This document shows positions 12,601 to 22,718 of a stretch of DNA of 64,000 nucleotides, piece after piece. Each line of letters begins with the position of its first letter. The stretch's first letter is position 1. Below the pieces are notes generated by a model. The model did not search any database and was not told the origin of the DNA. It saw nothing but the letters and a program-made list of their open reading frames with translations. The translations under genes and the position numbers were made by a program. The stretch spans positions 1 through 64,000 of the forward strand of contig WPIO01000012.1 in the NCBI GenBank assembly GCA_009760855.2, written 5' to 3'. This DNA is from Cristatella mucedo. Lineage: Eukaryota > Bryozoa > Phylactolaemata > Cristatellidae.

Positions 12601-14755
12601 GTGAATTGGAATTAAGAAAGTTTGCTGACAGCACTCCAACTCCTCCCACCGAAACCAAGTTCATCTTCAACACGACTTCTTACACCTGCACGATAAGTAG
12701 CTAGCGCTTGTGGAGATGCATGCAATCAACGATGAATTATCGGTAGAAACAAACTATAAAGAGACCACATTGCAACACACTAGGTGAATGGCCGACAGAC
12801 CTAACTCCTGGCTACTGAGCGGCTCCTTAATCTCCCTGTAATTAGCCAGGTGCTATGCCTTCACACAGTGACAGCACTGATCACAGTCTCGCTATGCTGG
12901 TTATCATGTCTACTCTAGTTTCTGAGGTCCTCAACACAATGTTCTATTGTCATTGGCAAACGAACTTCCTCACGAATGCAGCCCCACCGACACACGTGTG
13001 TATGCATCCGCATCCACACACGAGCACACACATGCACACAATAGGAGGTGGCTAAAGAAAGCTGTTAAGCAGCCAGATAGAGATTGAGTTCCATTAGGGG
13101 ATATACAAACAATCTTATTAGTATTGTCATTAATAGAGTTGCCCTCGTGTCTAGCTTGACAGTTTTCAAAAGCTACAAACCACGTGCTTTACCTGAAGTA
13201 GTCCTACCAAAGCACGCAGTCACTCACATTGCTGCTCAGCTGCATGATTAACTAGATGCAGCAAGGATTCGAATCCTGCCTTGGTCCGATGGAGGTAAGC
13301 TGGGCTGTGAAACTGGCTTTAAAATGGTCAACTTCACCAGGCAGCACTTCTATAATCAAGTTTCATCGTTCTGAGCAAAAGAGATGGCTTTACTGAAAAG
13401 CAATAATGAAGTACAAACCTTGCTAGGGCCTGTTGACCTAATCATCTTACTTTGGTCAGCCATCGGCACACACATTAAATATTCCTAGAAAAACTCGCAA
13501 TACAACCGTCGAGAGCTACATATCTCTCTGTTTTTTACTACCTAGCCAGCTCGACAAGTGCAATATAATCAGTTTCTGTCATCTAAAAAACAGTGGAAGA
13601 TAACAATTAAGGCTGTTCACGCTATTTGGTTTTGGTGATCCCTTCGTCTCCTGACTAATCTGTTTCAGACACAAACTAATACACGTGAACATTGATAACT
13701 ATTCAGGGTGGAACATGGCCCTGACATCCTGCCGGGCTCCAAGAGACTGAATGTAGCACGATTCTTCACTGAACACCCTAAAGAAAAGGAATCATAAGGC
13801 CGAAAGGAATCATAAGCGAATATGCCGACGACGACTCGACGGCCAAGTAAGTCCGAGTTGAAGGATCAAGAGATCTGCACTGGTACTGCATACATTGGTT
13901 GGAAAAGCAGAGGCGAGTTGAACTAAGAGTCACATCGACGGACTCTAAGGAGTCCGTTGCAACAACTGCTGATGCAAACAAACATAAAAGCAACATTTGA
14001 TAAATGGCAGGTCATACAAGTTGCTTTGAATTATGACAGGCATCGAATAGACGTTATCAGAACTCCGACGTTATCATAACGCCCGTGCTTTAAAAGTGGG
14101 GCCAAGGTATATGCGGCAGATTTAGTGCACGATTCTTAATTTGCGTCGAGTTCTTAACCTCAGCGCGCGTTTTAAAACGGGATACATTACTGAAAAGTTT
14201 GGGATATATTTGGTACATCAGTGCTATTGATTTAGAGCATAATAGACGCGAAGCCTTCGAATATTCCGAAGGACGGGCAGCGATGGTGCGAGATGCGAAC
14301 TGACGCACTCTCCGTATAGAAACACCAGAAACACGTAGGACGGCACTAAATTCACGACAGCACCTTCGTTAGCGACGCTCGATCACAAGCAGCACTCATC
14401 TGCAGAACCGGCGGCTCAGGACGCGCAAGGTCTCCCGAGACCGAGTTATACATGCAAGAGGAAGAGTGATACAGATACTTTCTGCCGACCTACCTCCGAA
14501 CTCCTCCACAGTAGGGGCGAGGACGACGAGGTTGTCGTACAAGTATTCGCCGTACTTTTGCAAAGCCAATGACGCGTCGTCGGCTGTTTTCAATGTGAGC
14601 TCGAAACCCTTGTCTTTCAAGGATTTAAGAAAGAGCGAGTGAGTTTCACGGATGGTCCAGCTCTCAAGAAGCACGAGCGTTCTCCGCTTTCCCTGAGCGC
14701 TCGTGCAAGCAAACAACGCACAGACTACGAGCAACACCCTGAGTAAAGCGGCCAT
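6678..14755 (-). CDS. DDOST: DDOST / OST48, oligosaccharyltransferase 48 kDa subunit (5 exons)
   Basis: Non-catalytic subunit of the ER oligosaccharyltransferase complex, which transfers N-glycans to nascent proteins. I read five coding exons: 14755-14494, 9524-9248, 9092-8853, 8728-8465 and 6945-6678. Every junction is GT-AG and the phases agree, giving 1311 nt (436 codons plus stop; the human protein is about 456). Residues 1-21 form a signal peptide with hydrophobic core [13 protein letters not shown]. Family landmarks follow in order: [101 protein letters not shown] and [15 protein letters not shown]. Near the C-terminus [19 protein letters not shown] starts the single membrane span, followed by a short charged cytosolic tail. 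Intron 1 (about 5 kb) holds a family 1 SINE and a 50-bp tandem repeat. Intron 4 holds an old LINE fragment and another SINE. I see no frame damage, so the gene looks functional. Confidence 0.95.
7340..7900 (+). mobile_element. Ancient LINE fragment in DDOST intron 4
   Basis: Plus-strand text [13 protein letters not shown] then HRINFKIL matches the C-terminal RT-region block of the L2/CR1-like LINE, with stops and a (TC)n expansion at 7579-7619. It is much more diverged than the other copies and has no tail. Confidence 0.6.
7579..7620. repeat. (TC)n microsatellite inside an old LINE fragment
   Basis: Roughly 20 TC units, slightly interrupted. Confidence 0.9.
7990..8148 (-). mobile_element. 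SINE family 1 copy
   Basis: Minus-strand copy in DDOST intron 4. It has a diverged tRNA-like head with box B as GGATTCGAGCC on the plus strand and a body matching the GGTGATAGCC / AAGGCTCTTCTG block of family 1. Confidence 0.75.
10345..10530 (+). mobile_element. SINE family 1 copy (well preserved)
   Basis: tRNA-like head with box A near TGGCACACTAGG (10353-10364) and canonical box B GGTTCGATTCC (10405-10415). Between them lies a perfect 11-bp hairpin, CACGACCTCGG with its complement, at 10381-10404. The family body follows, then an AT-rich end (GGATTTATT). It lies in DDOST intron 1. Box A and box B imply an internal RNA polymerase III promoter. Confidence 0.88.
10531..11939. other. DDOST intron 1, unique sequence
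   Basis: No repeat or exon recognised. Short frames only. Confidence 0.35.
11941..12038. repeat. 50-bp tandem duplication
   Basis: Two head-to-tail units of period 50, starting GCAAAGGCAAAGCAA and ending CATCGTCGGTAGGTCA. They differ at a few positions. Confidence 0.9.
12039..14493. other. DDOST intron 1, remainder
   Basis: Mostly unique AT-rich DNA. A short CA-rich patch lies near 12990-13040. A lone palindromic GGATTCGAATCC near 13264 may be a SINE remnant. No exon seen. Confidence 0.35.
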
Positions 14756-17279
14756 TCTACCGGCACCGCCACGTTAACTAAGTCAACTCGCCGGGTACAC
14801 CCAGAAAAACGCTTATGAACCTCAAAACCTCAAGCGTATTAAAACCAACGTTTCACTTTGAATTTATATTATATTGAATTTTTTCGCATTCATTTTCGAT
14901 ACAAGTCATCTGTATTTTGTGGCTAAGCATATAGACGCACACGTAGCCCGCTTCAGCTTCCGGGCTAGGGGCGTAACCAGCCGGTCGCGCTGCGGCACCC
15001 CTGTCGTGCTGACGGCGTCTTACTCTACGTTAAAGCGCGTCATTGCATGCTATACAGGCTGGGCTTTATGCGACAGCTGCCGTCCCCACTGATCGTTTAT
15101 GGTTGCTTCAGCGTCAGCTAGTGGCGTGGACAGTCAGTTTAACTCAGGTAGCTTCGCCGCATCGCCCCCCCCCCCGACGAACTCGGTCGCCGAGCGGAAC
15201 TTAGTGAAAGTCCACAGGGGTTTCGGAAAGTTACACTCTAGCTACATCGGCCTAAGTATGGTTTTCTTTTCATAGCTGTATCTGCCTCTTATTTGTCAAC
15301 GACTGTGGTTGGCATGACTTTTCTTGGTGAGGGTTTGTTAGCTAGCTTTAGATAGTCAGTAGATCCGTGGATACACGCATTAGGATTCTGCATGTACAGA
15401 CAAAGCCACCGCGCTGTTTTGAAGCAGGCGCGGTTCGTCACGGTTGAGATCGCAGTTCTAATGTACCATGGTCGTCTGCGTCGTTGTGGCTGCGATCTCG
15501 GAATCTGCACGGAATCTTTGTGCCACCACAGAATATATTTTCAACCTTCGTATCAATGGTGCAGGCGAACTGGCGAGCTCCGATAGCTAGCTTGGAGATT
15601 TCTCCTAGGTTTAGTTAAAGAGAGTAAAGAAGCACTCGTCAATTTGACTACCGTGAGCTTGATTTCACGATTTGTGTTAATTGGTTGCCAAGCACCTCTG
15701 CTCAATGTACATCACAAACTGGCATCACGTAATGACCAGCTAAGGCAGGGTTGCAGATACATCTGAAGGCGCTGGCATCTCTCCCGCGGGTCCGGTGCAA
15801 TGCGCATCGGAATGGAATTCTGGCTCCGATAGAGACTAGCCTTTGTGAGCACGACCTCAAAAACCAAATTTTCAGTTAGCTCGGCGAAAGCTGCAACGGT
15901 TCAGTTTGCTCTTGACAAGCACTGCTACCGGCTCAGCATTTTATTTGACATAGCTTCTATTTAATACGTACTGCAAGTTAGCGGCTGGGTCTGGCATGGC
16001 CTTGCTCACGTTCTACTACTTTTGCATTAAAAGGTAAAAAGCAAAGACTAGGAATGGAGGCAGTCATCATCTAGCACGTTGGGTAATGGTGCAGGAATAC
16101 CTCACAAGCAGACTCAGCTGCAGCTGCATTCTAGGACTCTTACAAGACTAAATTTCGTAGGCATTTTTTAACACTGGCTTTCCCTGATCGCCCTAAAAGG
16201 TCAGCATAGTCACTACGTAAGACCGTAAGTTTTTTTTAATTAGACCTCTGCTGATGGCCATCATTTGATGGGTCATCCTGGTAGAACCATGACGAGCAGA
16301 CCGATTGCATGAGCAGGCAGCGCCTGCTAAATCCCGGTGACAATGGACACTGGTCTTTTACTTGCAATGGACATAAATGGACAACTAAAGCTAGCAACCG
16401 CCAATCGTCCCTGTTGACGAACTAATGCTCACCCTTCTGGGTTCACTCAAGCCACTACCTCAACGAGCAGCTGGCCTTACATAATGCTTTACATAAGATG
16501 CCTTAAGAGTCGAGGGATCCGTAGGCTAAGCTTGTCTGTTCGCTGGACGATTTGCAACTCAGATTACAACACTGCTCGTATATCCAAGAACTGTATCTGC
16601 TTGTGCTTACACTGCTTCGCGACCCGTGGTTTTCACTGTTACTGGCAGCTCCTCGGTGGCTGGCTACAGCTCAACTGGCAGCATCTCAGTGGTATTCGAA
16701 TGTGTTGACCACTTGTTGTGAGCCAGTCATTCTTCGACTGGTAACAGTTTGTAGACTCGCAGAGATGCTGACATTTAGAATTTCGCCAAAGGTGAAATTT
16801 ACTCATGCTTGCAGACAGACACGCATGCCCATCGGCGGTCACCGGATAGCAAGCCATGCGTTCACAGCTACCAGCTTCTGACATGCACAAACTAAACATG
16901 TGCACGTGGGTAGCATATTTAGCACTCGTGTACCGTATGGCAATTTCAACTGTTCCAGCTTAGTTGACCGATGCAAGGGCGTGGTTAAAAGGGGTCACTG
17001 TCACGAGACATGCAGCCAAGACAAAGCACACAGCAAGGCAACAGTCACACCAACAGCTCCAAAAGTCACTGTTATCGTGCCGGGCTTGCACCACAGGTGG
17101 CTCCCAAAAAATATTGGATCGAGATACAAGCTGTTCACTAGGCGGGCCAACGCATAGCCTTGGCGAAAGGACGTCTCTCTTGAGCTCAATCTCAGTTCTG
17201 ACTCCGAATGTTTTCGATCGTACACTCAGCTTATGAAAGCAAGATAACGGCCAGGCTTTATATAAACTATTGCGAGTGC
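14756..17279. other. Intergenic between DDOST and the NDUFC2-like gene
   Basis: Should contain the DDOST promoter just above 14755. No TATA box stands out. A C10 run lies near 15167. Otherwise no gene or repeat is recognised. Confidence 0.35.
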
Positions 17280-17285
17280 TTTATT
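17280..17285 (-). promoter_or_regulatory. AATAAA signal downstream of the NDUFC2-like gene
   Basis: Minus-strand AATAAA about 83 nt past the TGA at 17368, consistent with a short 3' UTR. Confidence 0.55.
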
Positions 17286-17367
17286 TCCACGGCAACACAC
17301 CGCGCAGCAACAAGCTGGTGCCAACCTCACACAACCACCATACGAGAGCTCTTGCGAAGAAACCGAT

Positions 17368-17791
17368 TCACCGTTGGCTAAGCCAGGGCGCCATGATCTC
17401 TTGGTACTTTCTCTTGGCTACAACGAAGTGCGCAAGACGTTGGCAGCCGAGATGACGAGGCGCGCCAAGGGCGCACGGCGGAGTAGGCGAACTACGGCGA
17501 AGCAGGAGCCAGCGTGGCGACCGCAGACGCAGGTACGAGCGAGAACGAGACGCTCGGTTACTCACGGGCGTCGGCGAAGGCCTCCGGGTGCTGGGCCACA
17601 TAATCCTGCAGCACTAGATCCGTCTGTCGCGCTCTACTCAAGCTCAAGTGCGCTATCTGCTTCCCTCCAAGCCAGCCGAGTGCACCCAGTATAAAGTGCC
17701 GGTGCAATGCTACAACCGAAGTCGGTACGGGCAAACTGTTGGCAGCAGCCAGGTAGCGGCTGGCCACGATGGCCAAGCGAGCAACGTCCGG
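17368..17791 (-). CDS. NDUFC2: NDUFC2-like complex I subunit (last two coding exons)
   Basis: Likely the small accessory subunit C2 of mitochondrial NADH:ubiquinone oxidoreductase, an inner-membrane protein. Exon A (17791-17566) begins after an AG. It encodes a PDVARLAIVASRYL segment, a VVALHRHFILGALGW membrane segment and QDYVAQHPEAF. Exon B (17417-17368), after a GTGAGT donor and a TTGTAG acceptor, encodes KRKYQEIMAPWLSQR and a TGA stop. The layout matches NDUFC2: a DPRLL-like start, an LHR motif before a hydrophobic stretch, an HPExF motif, then a KKYGE-like end with a basic C-terminus. The two exons give 91 residues against about 119 in the human protein, so about 28 N-terminal residues are missing. 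An ATG at 17912 opens a 29-codon segment ending at GTAAGT (17824), but its phase does not fit exon A. The assignment rests on remembered family features. Confidence 0.62.
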
Positions 17792-17999
17792 CTTAGGGAA
17801 TGTCGCGAGTATGAGACTACTTACAGGCTGCCGCAGGACGACGCTGCGTTGCGTTGAGTGCTACCGCAACGGCGACTCCAAAGACGATGCCCCCAGCCTC
17901 GAGGAAATCCATGGCACCGACGGCGGTCGCCCGACGAAGCCGGGAGTAGGCAGATTACAGATATTATCTGCAGATTGGTTGTATATACTATGCGCCTAC

Positions 18000-18711
18000 C
18001 ACTAAAAAGCGGTTAATACTATCGTAAAATGAACGTTTCACTTTATAAAAAGAAATTTCTTACACGAATGGGAGCCGTATGCGGTCATTTAAGCCAGACC
18101 CCCCAAAGCCGACACCGGATAGACTGTGCCAGAGAGCGCTAACGGGCACCGCATGGCGTACAAACAAGCCTAAGCAAGCGGTACTGAGTGTTCGCGCGCG
18201 CGCGCGCGCGCAGACCCTCGCATTTTCGCACGGGAGATTATTGGGAAGCGAAAGCCCATGTCGCTAGACAAGCTGCAGCGTTTTTTACCCCGGCCTTCCA
18301 CTATGGAGGTCTGCACCCCGGCTTCCGCACGTCAGGCCGCGACGGACGGGTACGTTTTCGTGCGCTGGAGTGCTTAGCAGTCAGTAGCCGTGCACAGCCG
18401 GAATAGCAAATACAGTGAACTAGATTGAAGCCATGCGCCCCTAAGCAAGTACTGGTCATTGCAAGGAGAAACAATTTGTATAGCGCCCTGGGAAAACTAA
18501 ATACCTCGCTAAGCCCTTTCATAAAGACATGCATGGCCGCCGGTTAGTTAGACTTATGGCTAGTAACTTGCACTGAGACATATTTAGGTGCGTATGAGAA
18601 GCTCAGGGGAGAAAACAACAGACAACTTTAAAGGAGTGAAGAAAAAACTGGCCGTAATTGAAGCTTCTTTTGCAGGTAATTTACCTGTACATGGTCATCA
18701 AATAATACCAA
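18000..18711. other. Intergenic, with a (CG)n run
   Basis: Contains an alternating CG run at about 18193-18211. Otherwise unique. Confidence 0.4.
18193..18211. repeat. Alternating (CG)n run
   Basis: About nine perfect CG dinucleotides, a classical Z-DNA-prone sequence and unusual where CpG is otherwise moderate. Confidence 0.9.
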
Positions 18712-18713
18712 GA

Positions 18714-18880
18714 CGTGATGGTACACTAGGTAAGGCGGTTGCTTTCACGACCTCGGTCCCGAGGTCGTGGGTTCGATTCCTGCGGTGGGCGATTCTTTAT
18801 CGCCACTCCAAGCGGTGGTGATAGCCATAAAGGCTCTTCTGTTGCTATACAAAAAGAGGCTGTTTAGTCAGCTAAGATCA
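18714..18880 (+). mobile_element. SINE family 1 copy (well preserved)
   Basis: Same head, box B GGTTCGATTCC (18770-18780) and internal hairpin as the copy at 10345, with very high identity by eye. It ends near TTTAGTCAGCTAAGAT. Confidence 0.88.
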
Positions 18881-19609
18881 AAGGTAGCGAGCGTAGCGGA
18901 ACCCAATTTTCAGACTTTCGGTGCACTCGACCACCAAAGATGTCACTTTAGTGCGAGGGAGGACGAGATTACGAACGATATGCTTATAGCCGGCGGCGTG
19001 AGAGCACACTGGAGGAGCAATAAGATTGGAAAAATAAGCGAAATGAATGAAGTGACTTGTAAGCCAGAGTGAGATCTTGAGAAATGAATCCTTAGTTTGA
19101 TACGGGCAGGAGAAGCTCAGACAGTGAGCGATTTGGTAGCTACACCATCGATAACAGACTAGACGAGTTTCTAAGTTGTTCACTAGTCGTAGACGATTAA
19201 GGGCACAGGCCAGAGAATCCTAAATAAAGGGAATTGCAATAATTTAGGTGCTGTGTCACAAACGCGTTAACAAGTTTGCCTGTCTGCTATTACCTACGTA
19301 AGATTTGATTTTGACCATGCTCCTTAACTGAAATTAAGCCGACTTGACAGTGAAGGAAACTTGTTCATCTAATGGCAAGTAATTTTGGAATAGTATGCCT
19401 AGATTACGGGTAGATGTCGGTGGAGCGTAGCTAGCTGAACCAATTTTGAGTGTTGGTCTTGCAACTTTACTGCGACTCTACAGGTTTTCACAGAACTATT
19501 AGTCTAGTAGTATCATCGCTAAGCTCCAGGAAGCTATTAGTCATCCAAACGCGAACGTATTGGGTATAGGATGCAAGGCAATCAAGTGAGACGGATGGGG
19601 AGCGAGGCT
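18881..19609. other. Intergenic, nothing recognised
   Basis: No supported gene or repeat. Confidence 0.35.
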
Positions 19610-19993
19610 AAGAGGTGTCCAAGGTATCGCCGGGTGCCGCAGCCATTGAAATTGAAGCCCGTATTGCGCTCGGCGATGAGCACCGGACCGAGGGAGAGCG
19701 TAATAGCGAAAAGAAGAGCCTCAGACTGAATCTTGTAGGGAATTCCCAATACTTTAAGGGCTTCCCAGGTGGCCGACAGCCGTTTGCATCAACGCTCTAC
19801 TCTCCTGCTGCCGACCGACGGCGGGCGCATCCTTTCCAGCCGTCCAGAGCTACTACCTCAAAGCAACTCACTCCCGTTACTGCCCATATGACTCAGCTAT
19901 GCTTCCCACTCTCTGTCTGTCTGTGTCTCTGTCTGTCTCTCTGTCTGTCTCTCTGTCTGTCTCTCTGTCTGTCTCTCTGTCTCTCTCTGTCTC

Positions 19994-20064
<71 letters not shown>

Positions 20065-20140
20065 CGCGAGATGAAGTCTGGTGTCTACTGTAGGTTCGCT
20101 GAATGTCCGCTTAGGCTTTCAGTGCGCTATGAAAAACTCC
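19610..20140 (+). mobile_element. R3 repeat (second LINE-derived family), split by a microsatellite
   Basis: The block CTACTCTCCTGCTGCC ... TCCTTTCCAG ... CTATGCTTCCCACT at 19797-19910, and GATGAAGTCTG ... CGCTTAGGCT ... GTGCGCTATG at 20069-20132, match the copies near 63500 and 63700. In those copies the two parts are contiguous. Here they are separated by about 150 bp of (TCTG)n/(GT)n. Confidence 0.65.
19911..20062. repeat. (TCTG)n(TC)n(GT)n microsatellite
   Basis: Compound repeat grown inside an R3 copy, replacing the short TTTCTCTTTGTTGCG stretch of other copies. Confidence 0.93.
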
Positions 20141-20154
20141 CCTGATTAAAACCT

Positions 20155-20545
20155 ACTTAGTCCTAGTAGCTTAATTGAGTTGCCGACGAAAAATATTACA
20201 TCACTCTGATATATTTCACTTAGACAGGACCTAACCAACCAAGACCCCATCAAGTTTTGCTCTGGGAAAATTATACCTAGGCCTGTAGAGAGGCGTTCAA
20301 ATAGGATACGGTGCTCAATGGTATTAAAGGCTACTGATACATCTACTAGTGCCAGCAGAGAGGCCTTACCTGGATCAGGAGTATTCGCAAAGTCACTGTA
20401 AAACCGACGCAGAGCAGTTTCAGTGGAATGGTTAGCTTTAAATCCCGATTGCAAGTTGCTAAAATATGTAATAGGTTTTTGTATTTGCTTAGTTACTAGT
20501 CTTATTGCCTTTGATTAGATAGATAAAATGGAGACTGGACGAAAT
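20155..20545 (-). mobile_element. Fragment of a diverged LINE (RT domain)
   Basis: Minus-strand text QSGFKANHSTETALRRFYSD then VDVSVAFNTIEHRILFERL corresponds to RT blocks of the L2/CR1 group, but in a different subfamily from the main LINE. The first catalytic Asp (AFD in the main LINE) is Asn here. No tail is present. Confidence 0.8.
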
Positions 20546-20782
20546 TCACTTAAATTCTCAATATCCAGGGTACCTGAAAATTGCCTTTTCGGGGAGGGAG
20601 GGACTTCACATGTAGCCAGGAACATATTAGCTATATTTTGCATGGAAACTACGTCTTTATTCCTCTCGCGCTATATATGCGTATTTATAGGTACACATGC
20701 AAAGCAATGAGGAATGGATGCGAGTCAACAACAAGCTTCGGGAGCAGCTTCGGGGGGGGTACGCGTGGCGGTTAGCTGGTCA

Positions 20783-20945
20783 ATGCCGAGCTGGTTTGGC
20801 TGAGCGGTTAAGGTGCTCGCCCCGACCGAGGTCTGACTGAGGTCGTGGGCTCGAGCCCTGAGGCATACGTGAAGCGCCTGAATAGAGATTAAGTTCTCTT
20901 GGGGCGCTATGTAAATGAATTATTTATTTTATCTATTTATTCAAG
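20783..20945 (+). mobile_element. SINE family 2 copy (LINE-like tail)
   Basis: Leu/Ser-tRNA-like head with box A TGGCTGAGCGG (20797-20807) and box B GGGCTCGAGCCC (20847-20858). The copy ends with the hairpin AGAGATTAAGTTCTCT flanked by GCGCC and GGCGC (20872-20910), then an AT-rich end. The tail is almost the 3' terminus of the main LINE. Confidence 0.88.
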
Positions 20946-21670
20946 GAAGCAGGACTTTGGCTGCCCGTGCCTTTTGCTGTATGCGCGCGCGGCAGTCCTC
21001 GCTTCTCAACCCTCCACAGTCAGACGTATAGCGGAAGGGCGCGCGGCTCAGCTCAAGGATAATCTGCCGCTAATCGCTAAAGTATCCGCACCACAGCCTG
21101 GATATGCCCAGCAGTGAGCGATGGTATTTTTTCTTTTAAAGAAACAATGAAGCGTATAATTCAGATTCTGCGCCCATACATGCTTGAAAATTGGAGCACG
21201 CCGACAGCTAGACAAGAGTAAGCGGGATTAGGTGATAAATGGCGGATGCCTTGGCAGAAGGACGTTCTTCGTCGAGACTATCCGCACAGACAGACACGCA
21301 GACGTACAGACGTACAGTCACAAAGGTCCAGACTTCGAAGCTGCTGGAGCTGCTCTCAGCTGCGTAGGCTGCGTAGGCTGCACGGAGCCATTGGCGAGAT
21401 GGAGACAATGTCATATTTCATATGCAGGCGACATAGTGCGCTACTGCCAAGCGGGGGTGTGTATCTCGTCATGTCATCATCTTTTCCGTTGTTTGCACGG
21501 CTTTTTAAATCGAGTTTTCAAGACAAGCCACACGTCACCATTCTAAAGTCTGTAGCGAGAAGTCCGCCAGACGATACGAATCGGACGTCAGCTGACGCTG
21601 GCGCGTGGCGATAGCGTGCATCTATGTCGACTCCAGGCGTCTTCAATGGCCGCAAGTCTGCAACGTGGGC

Positions 21671-21850
21671 TCAGCTGGTCAATGCCGAGCTGGTTTGGTC
21701 TAGCGGTTAAGGTGCTCGCTCCGGGGACCAAGGTCTGACTGAGGTCGTGGGCTCGAGCCCCGAGGCATATGTGAAGCGCCTGAATAGAGATTAAGTTCTC
21801 TTGGGGCGCTATATAAATGAATTATATTTTAATAAAATTTATATATAATA
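21671..21850 (+). mobile_element. SINE family 2 copy (LINE-like tail)
   Basis: Near-identical to the copy at 20783, from AGCTGGTCAATGCCGAG through the tail hairpin. The two are direct repeats about 890 bp apart. Confidence 0.88.
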
Positions 21851-22490
21851 TTGTCATGTCATGTATCTCCGTCTGTAACTACACAAAGCCACACAGACTA
21901 AGCGGGTAGTTCGCTCGAGAGTTTTCTGTAGCTCAAACTCAAACCCCAAGCGGCTTTCGGCGCCCATGCAGTAGCCAAATGACTTCAAGGTGCTCGCCCC
22001 GACCGAGGTAGTGCCAAGGTCTTGCGCTCGAGCCCCGTGGCATGTGTAAAACGCCGGACTAGAGATTAAGTTGTCATAGAGCGCAATGCAAATAAAAAAT
22101 ATTTTTATAGGTTTATCTCACGCAAAAATGAGTAAGTGTGAAGCATAGCAGAGTCAGGTCGACGAAGTGAATGAAATGCAAGCAATAGTTCAGCAAGACT
22201 CGAAAAGATATGCTACAGTCACCAGCATGAGATTAGATGACTGTGCATTTTAATTTTGGAAGTGAGTTCCGCAGTGTAGGATTCGCAGAGCGAACACTTT
22301 TGTCACCAGCGGTCGTTAAATATAGGGATGAGATGAGCTCATTTATTGTCCATCGAGAAGCTAAGGGTACGAAGAGGATGGCTAAAACTGGAGCAGCAGT
22401 TCAGCCTGGTACGAACGTGCCCAGTCGATGCCGACCTCGTGGGTCAGGATACAAATTTTGTTCTGTCTTCATTAGTTGACCGGATGCCAT
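21850..22490 (-). mobile_element. R3 repeat copy interrupted by a SINE
   Basis: On the minus strand, the 3' end (GGAGTTACAGACGGAG-like text) lies at 21860-21890. The coding-like part is LRNSLPK at about 22260, matching the R3 copy at 63560. A family 2 SINE (21985-22108) splits it. Confidence 0.6.
21985..22108 (+). mobile_element. SINE family 2 copy nested in R3
   Basis: Has GGTGCTCGCCCCGACCGAGG, box B GCGCTCGAGCCC and a decayed tail (AGAGATTAAGTTGTC). The head start is missing. Confidence 0.75.
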
Positions 22491-22718
22491 CGCAGCTCCT
22501 TCGGCGATTTCAAGGTTAGTTCATCTGATCAGTGAGCTGTGAGCTGCACGACTGTGGCCAGGCTTTCAGGACATACCGCAGCCTAATCACAAGGTCAAGG
22601 CCAGGCCATCGATGAAAGACGTCGTCGTGCTAAGGTTCAGACCACTTGCAACTAAACCAACAATGGCACTCGGGTTGAGCCCATAGCTTGTCGAGAGCTC
22701 CGTAGCTCTGCAACGCAC

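Noticed and set aside
13255-13290. Isolated GGATTCGAATCC, a good box B
   Set aside because: No box A at the right distance and no SINE body; could be chance or a small remnant.
19615-20145. 176-codon frame with Cys-Val and Leu-Ser repeats
   Set aside because: Runs through the (TCTG)n/(GT)n tract in a repeat element; not a gene.
20783-20870. Possible tRNA-Leu/Ser gene
   Set aside because: Repeated with the same LINE-like tail; acceptor stem not closed; treated as SINE family 2.
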